Below are positions 8,548 through 16,222 of a stretch of DNA of 39,008 nt, piece by piece. The DNA lies in contig NZ_BNBC01000067.1 of the NCBI RefSeq assembly GCF_014654675.1, forward strand, positions 1 to 39,008, in the 5' to 3' direction. The position numbers and the translations under genes are program-made. Under the pieces are notes generated by a model that worked only from the letters and a program-made list of their open reading frames with translations, was not told the origin of the DNA and did not search any database. Numbering within the stretch: position 1 is the first letter of the stretch; each line of letters begins with the position of its first letter. The stretch is from Streptomyces spiralis (GTDB lineage Bacteria > Actinomycetota > Actinomycetes > Streptomycetales > Streptomycetaceae).

Positions 8548-9915
8548 TCACCCGCGCAGGCGGCGCTCGTGCAGTGCCGCCGTGTACACCTCCGCTGTCG
8601 CCACCGCGGCCGTGTCCCAGCCGAAGCGCCGGGCGTGCCGGGCCGCGGCCGCGCCCATCCGGGCGGAGAGTGACGGGTCGTCGGCGAAGCCGTACAGCGC
8701 CCGCGCGTAGTCCGCGGGATCGTGCCCGCGTACGAGTACGCCGCTCACGCCGTTCCGCACCGCCACCGGCAGGCCGCCGACCTCGGCGGCGATCACCGGT
8801 GTGCCGCAGGCCTGTGCCTCGACGGCCACGAGGCCGAAGGACTCGCTGTAGGACGGCTTGACCAGGACGGACGCCGCGCGGTACCAGTCGGCGAGTAGGT
8901 CCTGGCCGACGGGCGGGCGGAAGAGGACGACGTCGGAGATGCCCAGCCGGGCGGCCAGCTTCTGCAGCCCTTCCGGCCTGGCCAGACCGGTGCCGCTCGG
9001 CCCGCCCACCACCGGAACCGTGATCCGCTCACGCAGCCACGGCCGCTCGGCGAGCAGGTAGGCCACCGAGCGCAGCAGGATGTCGGGCGCCTTCAACGGC
9101 TGTATGCGACCGGCGAAGAGCGGTACGAACGCGTCCTGTGGCAGACCGAGGCGGGCGCGGGCCGCGGCCCGGCCGGTCGCGATGCCGCGGCTGTCGGGGC
9201 GGAATCGCTCCAGGTTGACGCCGGGATGGACGACGGCGACCCGGTCCGTGTCGGCGTCGTAGTGGCGCAGCAGTTCCGCCGCTTCCCTGTCGGTGTTCGC
9301 TATCAGCCGGTCGGCTGCCCGTACGACGTGTGTCTCGCCGGTCACGCGCGACGCGGGCTCGGGGGTGTCGCCCTCGGCGAGGGAGGCGTTCTTGACCTTG
9401 GCCATGGTGTGCATGGCGTGCACCAGCGGTACGCCCCAGCGCCCGGCGGCGAGGCGGCCGACGTGGCCGGAGAGCCAGTAGTGCGAGTGGAGCAGGTCGT
9501 AGTGACCGGGGCGACGGCCGGCCCAGGCCTGAGTCACGCCGTGGGTGAAGGCGCAGAGCTGGGCGGGCAGGTCCTCCTTGGCCAGCCCTTCGTAGGGTCC
9601 GGCGGTCACGTGCCGTACCAGGACGCCGGGTGCCAGTTCGACGCTGGGCGGGAGTGCGGCGGAGGTGGCCCGGGTGAAGATCTCCACCTCGATGTCGAGG
9701 GCGGCGAGGCGCTTGGCGAGCTCGACGATGTAGACGTTCATCCCGCCGGCGTCGCCGGTGCCCGGCTGGTGCAGCGGTGAGGTGTGGACGCTGAGCATGG
9801 CGACACGCCGGGGGCGGCTGTGGGTGCCGAGGGACCGCGGCCGGGGCGGGGCGAGGGGGGTTCCGGCGTGGGCACGGCCAGGAAGTACTCCGGTCCGCGT
9901 CATGTACTGGCTCAC
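8548..9915 (-). CDS. mshA: MshA-like D-inositol-3-phosphate glycosyltransferase (GT4)
   Basis: A 455-residue GT-B fold glycosyltransferase very similar to MshA, which joins GlcNAc from UDP-GlcNAc to 1L-inositol 1-phosphate in the first step of mycothiol synthesis. It has the N-terminal SVHTSPLHQPGTGDAGGMNV loop, HSHYWLSG, the VHPGVN strand, and the C-terminal donor-site segment SYSESFGLVAVEAQACGTP. The first 35 residues are an unconserved extension. The GTG start at 9915 has AAGGAGG ten bases upstream. It is the last gene of the reductase-gcvH-sdaA operon, 49 nt after sdaA. The link with mycothiol-dependent formaldehyde oxidation at 21.7-22.8 kb suggests a cluster-dedicated copy; whether it is the only mshA of the genome cannot be seen. 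Confidence 0.85.
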   Translation of the reverse strand: MSQYMTRTGVLPGRAHAGTPLAPPRPRSLGTHSRPRRVAMLSVHTSPLHQPGTGDAGGMNVYIVELAKRLAALDIEVEIFTRATSAALPPSVELAPGVLVRHVTAGPYEGLAKEDLPAQLCAFTHGVTQAWAGRRPGHYDLLHSHYWLSGHVGRLAAGRWGVPLVHAMHTMAKVKNASLAEGDTPEPASRVTGETHVVRAADRLIANTDREAAELLRHYDADTDRVAVVHPGVNLERFRPDSRGIATGRAAARARLGLPQDAFVPLFAGRIQPLKAPDILLRSVAYLLAERPWLRERITVPVVGGPSGTGLARPEGLQKLAARLGISDVVLFRPPVGQDLLADWYRAASVLVKPSYSESFGLVAVEAQACGTPVIAAEVGGLPVAVRNGVSGVLVRGHDPADYARALYGFADDPSLSARMGAAAARHARRFGWDTAAVATAEVYTAALHERRLRG

Positions 9916-9964
9916 TTCGCCAGCCCTCCTTCCGGATCGGTGACCACGGCTCCGGCCCGTTTCC

Positions 9965-11347
9965 TCAGCACTCGATGACGTTGACGGCGAGTCCGCCGCG
10001 GGCGGTCTCCTTGTACTTGACCTTCATGTCGGCGCCGGTCTCCTTCATGGTCTTGATGACCTTGTCGAGGGAGACGTGGTGCCGGCCGTCGCCGCGCAGG
10101 GCCATCCGGGCGGCGGTGACCGCCTTCACCGCGGCCATGCCGTTGCGCTCGATGCACGGGATCTGGACCAGGCCGCCGACCGGGTCGCAGGTCAGGCCGA
10201 GATTGTGTTCCATGCCGATCTCGGCGGCGTTCTCCACCTTTTCCGGGCTGCCGCCCAGCACCTCGGCGAGGCCTCCGGCGGCCATCGAGCAGGCGGAGCC
10301 GACCTCGCCCTGGCAGCCGACCTCGGCGCCGGAGATGGAGGCGTTCTCCTTGAAGAGCATGCCGATGGCGCCGGCGGCGAGAAGGAAGCGGACGATGCCG
10401 TCCTCGTCGGCGCCGGGGACGAAGTTCAGGTAGTAGTGCAGGACGGCGGGGATGATGCCGGCCGCGCCGTTGGTCGGGGCGGTCACGACCCGGCCGCCGG
10501 CGGCGTTCTCCTCGTTCACCGCCATCGCGTAGAGGGTGACCCATTCCATCGCGCGGCCCGTCGGGTCGCCCTCGCTGCGCAGCGCCCGAGCCGCCGCCGC
10601 GGCCCGCCGCCGGACCTTCAGGCCGCCGGGGAGGATCCCCTCGCGGGACAGCCCGCGGGAGACACAGCCTTCCATGACCCGCCAGATCTCCAGCAGACCC
10701 GCGCGGATCTCCGCCTCGGTGCGCCAGGCCTTCTCGTTCTCCAGCATCAGCGCGGAGATGGACAGGCCGGTCTCGCGGGCGAGCCGCAGCAGTTCGTCAC
10801 CGGTGCGGAAGGGGTGGGGCAGCTCGGTGTCGTCCGCCTTGATCCGGTCGGCGCCCACGGAGTCCTCGTCGACCACGAAACCGCCGCCGACCGAGTAGTA
10901 GGTCTTCTCCAGCAGCGGCACGCCGTCGGCGTCGTACGCGAAGAGGATCATGCCGTTGGCGTGGTACGGCAGTGAGCGCCGACGGTGCAGGACGAGCTGG
11001 GTCGAGGCGTCGAAGTCGATCTCGTGGGCGGCGTCGATCTCGGCGCCGAGGAGGCGGATCCGGCCGGTGCTGCGGATCCGCTCGACGTCCAGGTCGGCCT
11101 GGGTGACGTCGACCGTGTGCGGTTCGTTGCCCTCCAGGCCGAGCAGGACGGCCTTGGGGGTGCCGTGGCCGTGGCCGGTGGCGCCGAGGGAGCCGAACAG
11201 CTCCGCTCGCACCGCGGTGGTCTGGGCCAGCACGCCGTCCTTCTTCAGCCGGGCGGCGAACATCGCGGCCGCGCGCATCGGGCCGACGGTGTGCGAGCTG
11301 GACGGGCCGATGCCGATGGAGAACAGGTCGAAGACGCTGATTGCCAC
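9965..11347 (-). CDS. sdaA: L-serine ammonia-lyase (iron-sulfur L-serine dehydratase)
   Basis: A 460-residue single-chain L-serine dehydratase that converts serine to pyruvate and ammonia using a [4Fe-4S] cluster. The N-terminal beta domain starts ISVFDLFSIGIGPSSSHTVG and the alpha domain has GEVGSACSMAAGG and LTCDPVGGLVQIPCIERN, which hold cluster cysteines. The protein ends in Cys (NVIEC); in the Legionella enzyme the C-terminal cysteine occupies the active site as a cluster ligand, so the end is likely functional. The GTG start at 11347 follows GGAG. It lies 103 nt after gcvH in the same operon. In context it would drain serine made from betaine-derived glycine into pyruvate. Confidence 0.95.
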   Translation of the reverse strand: MAISVFDLFSIGIGPSSSHTVGPMRAAAMFAARLKKDGVLAQTTAVRAELFGSLGATGHGHGTPKAVLLGLEGNEPHTVDVTQADLDVERIRSTGRIRLLGAEIDAAHEIDFDASTQLVLHRRRSLPYHANGMILFAYDADGVPLLEKTYYSVGGGFVVDEDSVGADRIKADDTELPHPFRTGDELLRLARETGLSISALMLENEKAWRTEAEIRAGLLEIWRVMEGCVSRGLSREGILPGGLKVRRRAAAAARALRSEGDPTGRAMEWVTLYAMAVNEENAAGGRVVTAPTNGAAGIIPAVLHYYLNFVPGADEDGIVRFLLAAGAIGMLFKENASISGAEVGCQGEVGSACSMAAGGLAEVLGGSPEKVENAAEIGMEHNLGLTCDPVGGLVQIPCIERNGMAAVKAVTAARMALRGDGRHHVSLDKVIKTMKETGADMKVKYKETARGGLAVNVIEC

Positions 11348-11450
11348 GCCATACTCCGTGGGATGGGCGGGCCGTGCCGGGCGGTCCCGGTCACGCCCCT
11401 GCGGGAGGTGTGTCGGTTGCGGGGTCAGGTGTCGGACGGCTCGAACCGGG

Positions 11451-11885
11451 TCATCGGCGGACTCCTTGTGTGTGGGCGCAGTGGGCGGCGTACGCGTCGG
11501 CGGTCAGTGCGCCGGCGATGTTCTCCACCCTCAGGCGGAACAGCCAACCGCCGGTGTACGGCGCGGAGTTGACAACGCCGGGGTCGTGGGTCAGCGCGGT
11601 GTTGACCTCCAGGACCCGGCCGGTGGCGGGGGCGTACAGGGCGCCCGTGCCGGTCGAGGAGGTGATCTCCCCGCAGATCTCCCCGGCCTCGACCCAGGTG
11701 CCGACGTCCGGCAGCCGGAGGTGGACGACGTCGCCGAGGGCCTCGGCCGCGAACGCGGTGATGCCGATGGTGGCGTTTCCCTCGTCCACGACGAGCCACT
11801 CGTGGTCCCAGGTGTACCGCAGATGCCGCGGAATCCTCATGTCGATCTCGCGGTGGACCAGGGGGAGTTGACGCGCGGGGCTCAT
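11451..11885 (-). CDS. GcvH-like protein lacking the lipoyl lysine
   Basis: A 144-residue homologue of glycine cleavage H protein. The fold signature is well kept: LRYTWDHEWLVV, VGxxVEAGEICGEI, LYAPATGRVLEVN and NSAPYTGGWLFRL. In normal H proteins the lipoyl hairpin reads like ESTKSVSDLYSPVSG; here it reads TSSTGTGALYAPATG, so the lysine that carries lipoate is threonine, and the flanking acidic residues used by the lipoylating enzymes are also lost. The codon is unambiguous (acc). It therefore cannot work as a classical lipoyl shuttle. The start at 11885 overlaps the reductase stop by ATGA; an internal ATG at 11840 is an alternative. No gcvP or gcvT lies in the window. Function unknown: a scaffold, a regulatory decoy or a decayed copy are options. 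Confidence 0.88.
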   Translation of the reverse strand: MSPARQLPLVHREIDMRIPRHLRYTWDHEWLVVDEGNATIGITAFAAEALGDVVHLRLPDVGTWVEAGEICGEITSSTGTGALYAPATGRVLEVNTALTHDPGVVNSAPYTGGWLFRLRVENIAGALTADAYAAHCAHTQGVRR

Positions 11886-13063
11886 GAGGCGGCGGGCACG
11901 GCGGCGGGGGTGAGGGTGCGGCGGAGTCGGTTGAACAGCTTGGGCTGGTTCAGGGAGAGCACCGCGACCGGTGTGTCCTCGCGCCGGTAGACGGCGGTGA
12001 AGCAACGGCTGTCGAGGTCGCCGTCGACGACCTCCGGCCGGGCGCCGGGAGCGACGTGTCCGGCGAGCTGGATGCGCACCTGGTACTGGTCGGACCAGAA
12101 GTAGGGCGCGGTGACCGGTGCGGCGGCCGGCACACCCGACAGCAGCGTGCGTGCGGCGGTCGTCCCCTGCTCCGTTGCGTTGCTCCAGTGCTCGATGCGG
12201 GCGTGCCGCCCGGTGAACGGGTTGGGACAGCGGGCGACGTCACCGACGGCGACCACACCCGGGACGGTGGTGGCGCAGCCGGCGTCGCACACCACGCCGT
12301 CGTCCACCTGTACGCCGGAGCCGTCGAGCCAGTCGGTGGCGGGCCGCACGCCCACTCCGACCACCACGATGTCGGCGGGGAGCACGCGCCCGTCCGCCAG
12401 TCGCACCCCGGTGACCCGGCCCTCGCCGATGAGTCCCGCGACGCCGATGCCGCACAGCAGGCCGACCCCGTGATCACTGTGCAGCGAGGAGCACACCCGC
12501 CCCATCTCGCGTCCCAGTTGGCGTTCCAGCGGAACGTCGAGCGCCTCGACGACGGTGACGTGCAGCCCTAGCCGGTGGGCGGTGGACGCCACCTCGGCAC
12601 CGATGAAGCCGGCGCCGATGACGACGACCCGGGGCAGGCCGCTGAGCAGTTCGTCGCGCAGGGTCTGGGCGTCGTCCAGGGTGCGCAGGGTGTGGACGCC
12701 GGCCAGTCCGTCCATGCCGGGGAGCGTCCGCGGCGCGGCACCGGTCGCGATGACGACGCCCTCGGTGCGCACGTGCCGTCCGCCGGCCAGTGTGACGGTC
12801 CGGGATGCGGGGTCGAGCCGCACCGCGCGCTCGCCGAGCAGCCAGTGCACGTCCAGGTCCTCGTATTCGTCCGCGTCGCCGAGCGCGAGCGCGTCGGCGT
12901 CGAGGTCTCCCTTGAGGAACTCCTTGGACAGCGGCGGCCGGTCGTAGGGGGCGTGCCGCTCCTCCCCGACGACGACGATCTCGCCGTCGTAGCCCTGTGT
13001 GCGCAGCGCGCGGACCGTGCTCAGGCCTGCCAGTGACGCGCCGACGACGGTGATGCTCCTCAT
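11882..13063 (-). CDS. NAD(P)H:ferredoxin reductase, FAD-dependent (operon I)
   Basis: A 393-residue flavoprotein of the glutathione-reductase-like ferredoxin/rubredoxin reductase family found with Rieske oxygenases and P450s. It has the FAD dinucleotide motif VVGASLAGLSTVRAL at the N-terminus, RPPLSKEFL, ATGAAPRTLPG, a second nucleotide motif VVIGAGFIGAEVAS for NAD(P)H at about residue 150, and the FAD-binding segment VPGVVAVGDVARCPN. The ATG at 13063 has GGAG nine bases upstream. It opens the operon with the GcvH-like gene and is preceded by IclR-type elements. It is a close paralogue of the reductase at 28.8-30.0 kb. It may pass electrons to the Rieske betaine oxygenase, directly or through the Rieske ferredoxin; its true partner is inferred. 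Confidence 0.9.
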   Translation of the reverse strand: MRSITVVGASLAGLSTVRALRTQGYDGEIVVVGEERHAPYDRPPLSKEFLKGDLDADALALGDADEYEDLDVHWLLGERAVRLDPASRTVTLAGGRHVRTEGVVIATGAAPRTLPGMDGLAGVHTLRTLDDAQTLRDELLSGLPRVVVIGAGFIGAEVASTAHRLGLHVTVVEALDVPLERQLGREMGRVCSSLHSDHGVGLLCGIGVAGLIGEGRVTGVRLADGRVLPADIVVVGVGVRPATDWLDGSGVQVDDGVVCDAGCATTVPGVVAVGDVARCPNPFTGRHARIEHWSNATEQGTTAARTLLSGVPAAAPVTAPYFWSDQYQVRIQLAGHVAPGARPEVVDGDLDSRCFTAVYRREDTPVAVLSLNQPKLFNRLRRTLTPAAVPAAS

Positions 13064-13171
13064 GCGGGCTCTCCGAGGGATGTGGCGCCGTCGGCCGCGC
13101 GGTGACAGCAGGTGCGGCGACGGCGTGAGAGGGTGACTGTTCCGAATGCTTGTCTCTAATAGCACAACATC

Positions 13172-13187
13172 ATTCGTTATACGCAAC
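13172..13187 (-). promoter_or_regulatory. Predicted IclR-type operator A1, upstream of the reductase operon
   Basis: On the minus strand this reads GTTGCGTATAACGAAT and is one of the elements shared across the island. It lies about 110 nt ahead of the reductase start. The stretch continues to GTGCTATTAGAGAC, an arrangement also seen at 24637-24672 (same 36-nt span from GTTGCG to GAGAC). Confidence 0.55.
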
Positions 13188-13253
13188 ATGCTTTCCGTTG
13201 CTCCGGACCGCTGTCAAGGGGACGGGACACACCAGTCCCTCATCGCGAAGAAA

Positions 13254-13270
13254 ATTGCGCACTGTGCAAC
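13254..13270 (-). promoter_or_regulatory. Predicted IclR-type operator A2
   Basis: On the minus strand this reads GTTGCACAGTGCGCAAT; the core TTGCACAGTGCGCAA is nearly a perfect palindrome. It matches 25928-25944 (GTTGCACATAGCGCATC) closely. It lies about 80 nt upstream of A1, so a regulator could bridge or stack on both sites. Confidence 0.55.
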
Positions 13271-13304
13271 ACGGCGGCGCGTAGGAGCAGGTGACGGGCC
13301 GATG

Positions 13305-16094
13305 TCAGAGGGCGGACTCGTCCCACTCCTCGAGCAGGGCTTCGTCCAGGCCGGCCTCGGGGGCCTCCAGGGACTGTTCGCTCCAGATGACCTTGCCCCG
13401 GGCGGTGTAGCGGACTCCCCAGCGCCGGGCGTACTGGGCGACGAGGAACAGACCCCGGCCGCCCTCGTCGGTGGTGGCCGCGCGGCGCATGTGCGGTGAT
13501 GTGCTGCTGCCGTCGGCGACTTCGCAGATCAGACTGTCCTGGTTGAACAGCAGGCGGAGCTGGATCGGCTCGCTGCCGTAGCGGATGGCGTTGGTGACCA
13601 GTTCGCTGAGGATGAGTTCGGTCGTGAAGGCGATCTCGTCCAGGCCCCAGGCATCGAGCCGGCGGGCGGCGGCGGCACGCAAAGGAGCGATGGCGGCGGG
13701 ATCGGAGGGCACGTCCCACTCGGCGACCCGGTCCGGGTCCGTGAGCCGGGTGCGGGCCACGAGGAGGGCGATGTCGTCGCTGGGACGGTCGGGCAGCAGC
13801 GCGTCGAGCACCGCCTGGCAGTCCTGCTCCGGTGTCCGGTCGGGCCGGCCCAGGGCGCCCGCGAGGAGCCGCAGGCCGGTGTCGAGGTCACGGTCGCGGT
13901 TCTCGACGAGTCCGTCGGTGTAGAGAACGAGCCGGGAGCCCTCGGCCAGCTGCAGCTCGGCGGTCTCGACGGGCATACCGGCGCACAGGCCGAGCGGCGG
14001 GGAGACGGGAACGTCGGGGAAGACGACCGTGCCGTCGGGGCTGACGAGGGCGGGGCCCGGATGGCCGGCCCGGGCGACGCAGCAGCGGCCGGAGACGGGA
14101 TCGTAGATCGCGAACAGGCAGGTGGCACCGGTGATGGCGGCGCCCTCCTCCGAGGTCTCGGTCTCGTCGATCTGCGCGACCAGTTCGTCCAGATGGCCCA
14201 CGAGTTCGTCGGGGGGCAGGTCGAGGGCGCAGAAGTTGTGGATCACCGTGCGCAGGCGGCCCATGGTCGCCGCGGCGTGCAGTCCGTGGCCGACGACATC
14301 GCCGACGACGAGGGCGACGCGGGTGCCGGGCAGGGGGATGACGTCGAACCAGTCCCCGCCCACCCCACCCACCCCGGCCTGCGCGGGCAGGTAGCGGTAG
14401 GCCACGTCCAGGGCCGGCTGGTCGGGCAGGGCGCGGGGCAGCAGGCTGCGCTGGAGGGTGGCCGCCATGGTGTGCTCACGGGTGTAGCGGCGGGCGTTGT
14501 CGATCGCGACCGCCGCGCGGGCCGCCAGCTCCTCGGCGACGGCCAGATCCTCGTCCGTGAAGGAGTCCTGCTCCGAGCGCCAGAAGTCCACCACCCCCAG
14601 AACGATGCCGCGGGCCTGCAGGGGCACGGTGATCAGCGAGTGGATACCGGAGTCCAGCATGCGGCGCGCCCGCTCGGGATCCTGCTCCCGCCAGTTCCGC
14701 GTCGCCCGCAGATCGGGCTCCAGCACGGCGTGGCCCCCGCGCAACGCCTGTGCCTGCGGTGTCGTCGGCTGCCAGGTGATCGTCTCGTCCACCGTGTGCA
14801 GCGGATGGTCGTCGCGGATGGCGCGTACGGCTGTGCGGTGCACGACCAGGCTCGCGCCGTCGGGTTCCTCACCCCGGCGCACCGCGTCCAGCAGTGCGAC
14901 GGCGGCGAAGTCCGCGAACCGTGGAACCGCGATCTCGGTCAGCTCCTCCGCCGTGCGGACCACGTCGAGAGTGGTACCGATCCGCACCCCGGCGTCGTAC
15001 AGCAGTTGCAGGCGTTCCCGCGCGACCCGGGCGCGGCCCGCCAGCTCGCGCAGCTCGGTGGTGTCCCGCAGGGTCGCCACGCTGCCGCCCGGACCGCCGT
15101 GCGGTGCGGTCGGACGCACGTTGACCGCCAGCAGCCGCTCCCCCGCCAGCACGACCCGGTCGGTGACGGTCCAGTCGGAGGCGAGCAGCCTGGTGGTGGG
15201 CGGGGACAGGCCGAGCTCGGTGATGCGCCGGCCCGTCGGGTCTTCGGGAAGGTCCAGCAGACGGCAGGCCTCGTCGTTGGCCAGCAGCAGCCGCCCCTCG
15301 GCGCTGATGACGAGCACGCCCTCGCGGACGGAGTGCAGGACCGCGTCGTGGTGCTCGTACATCCGGGTCATCTCGGCCGGTTCCAGACCGCGCGTCTGCC
15401 GCCGCAGTCGCCGGCTCACCAGTACCGACCCGCCCGTGACCAGCACCAGACCGGCGGCGGCGGAGCCGAGCAGCAGCGGCAGCTGTTCCATCACCATGCG
15501 GTCCACGCGCTTGACCGTGATGCCGACGGACACCATCCCCACGACCTTGCCGTCGGTGTCCTGGACCGGGACCATCGTGTCCACGGCGCGGCCGACGCCG
15601 GGCGTGTTGTACACGTCCTGGTGCACCTTGCCCGCCAGCGCGTCGGCGTAGGAGCCGACGACGTGCTTGCCGACGAGGTGCGGGTCGGGGTGCGTCCAGC
15701 GGACACCGGACGGGCTGAAGGCGATGATGTAGTTGACCCCGGACCGCTTCCGGGCCTCCTCCGCGCGCGGCTGCAGCAGTTTGCTGGGATCGGCGGACTT
15801 CATGGCGGCCAGCGTCCCCGGAGCGTGCGCGAAGGTCTCGGCGCCGACGAGTGAGCGGTTCCGGGCCTCCTGCAGGCTGGAACTGCGGGCCTGCAGCACC
15901 AGGGCGACCACCGCGGCGACGACGATCAGGAGCACGACCCCCACCTGGAGGATGAGGACCTGTCCGGCCATGCTGCGCACGTTGAGTACGGAAGGCAGGC
16001 GCGCCGTTGATCGCCGCGAGGCGTCGCGCCCGTCCGCGGGCCGGGCCGGGCCGGCTGGGTCCGACTGCCGGGAGTCACGCCGGTGCATGACCAT
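13305..16094 (-). CDS. Cache-PAS-GAF-SpoIIE phosphatase-ATPase sensor regulator
   Basis: A 929-residue multidomain protein. A basic N-terminus leads to a membrane helix (about 44-68), an extracytoplasmic Cache sensor of the CitA/DcuS type (about 75-205, with WTHPDPHLVGKHVVGS and VSVGITVKRVD), and a second helix (about 208-230). Inside the cell follow PAS (about 255-350), GAF (about 375-530), a PP2C/SpoIIE serine phosphatase (about 550-770; VALVVGDVVGHGLHAA and VLYTDGLVENRD) and a HATPase_c anti-sigma-type kinase domain (about 800-920; ELVTNAIRYG, DEGGRGLFLVAQYA). Such proteins control anti-sigma factor antagonists by opposing phosphatase and kinase activities. The ATG at 16094 is chosen; an ATG two codons later is possible. 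The ligand of the sensor domain and the partner sigma factor are unknown. Confidence 0.9.
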   Translation of the reverse strand: MVMHRRDSRQSDPAGPARPADGRDASRRSTARLPSVLNVRSMAGQVLILQVGVVLLIVVAAVVALVLQARSSSLQEARNRSLVGAETFAHAPGTLAAMKSADPSKLLQPRAEEARKRSGVNYIIAFSPSGVRWTHPDPHLVGKHVVGSYADALAGKVHQDVYNTPGVGRAVDTMVPVQDTDGKVVGMVSVGITVKRVDRMVMEQLPLLLGSAAAGLVLVTGGSVLVSRRLRRQTRGLEPAEMTRMYEHHDAVLHSVREGVLVISAEGRLLLANDEACRLLDLPEDPTGRRITELGLSPPTTRLLASDWTVTDRVVLAGERLLAVNVRPTAPHGGPGGSVATLRDTTELRELAGRARVARERLQLLYDAGVRIGTTLDVVRTAEELTEIAVPRFADFAAVALLDAVRRGEEPDGASLVVHRTAVRAIRDDHPLHTVDETITWQPTTPQAQALRGGHAVLEPDLRATRNWREQDPERARRMLDSGIHSLITVPLQARGIVLGVVDFWRSEQDSFTDEDLAVAEELAARAAVAIDNARRYTREHTMAATLQRSLLPRALPDQPALDVAYRYLPAQAGVGGVGGDWFDVIPLPGTRVALVVGDVVGHGLHAAATMGRLRTVIHNFCALDLPPDELVGHLDELVAQIDETETSEEGAAITGATCLFAIYDPVSGRCCVARAGHPGPALVSPDGTVVFPDVPVSPPLGLCAGMPVETAELQLAEGSRLVLYTDGLVENRDRDLDTGLRLLAGALGRPDRTPEQDCQAVLDALLPDRPSDDIALLVARTRLTDPDRVAEWDVPSDPAAIAPLRAAAARRLDAWGLDEIAFTTELILSELVTNAIRYGSEPIQLRLLFNQDSLICEVADGSSTSPHMRRAATTDEGGRGLFLVAQYARRWGVRYTARGKVIWSEQSLEAPEAGLDEALLEEWDESAL

Positions 16095-16163
16095 GCCTCC
16101 AGTATGGGCGCTCCCCACGGAACGTGACCGAAGCGGACGGCCCGGTAGTCTGAAAGCCTGATG

Positions 16164-16205
16164 GCCCGTCCACCTGCCGGGAGACCGATCGGCAGGTGGA
16201 CGGGC
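16164..16205. terminator. Bidirectional-type hairpin after the Rieske oxygenase gene
   Basis: Perfect 16-bp arms (GCCCGTCCACCTGCCG at 16164-16179 and its complement at 16190-16205) enclose a 10-nt loop. It lies 17 nt past the stop of the Rieske gene and 70 nt before the start of the SpoIIE-type gene, so it should end operon II. Confidence 0.85.
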
Positions 16206-16222
16206 GGTATCAGGGGGCGGTG

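Noticed and set aside
11348..11450. Possible glycine riboswitch before sdaA or the GcvH-like gene
   Set aside because: The gaps are too short or lack the conserved paired glycine-aptamer pattern; coupling by overlap explains expression of gcvH.
14061..15854. Long plus-strand reading frames opposite the SpoIIE, sox and dimethylglycine oxidase genes
   Set aside because: They are antisense shadows caused by GC-rich third codon positions, with low-complexity Gly/Arg/Asp translations and no family motifs.
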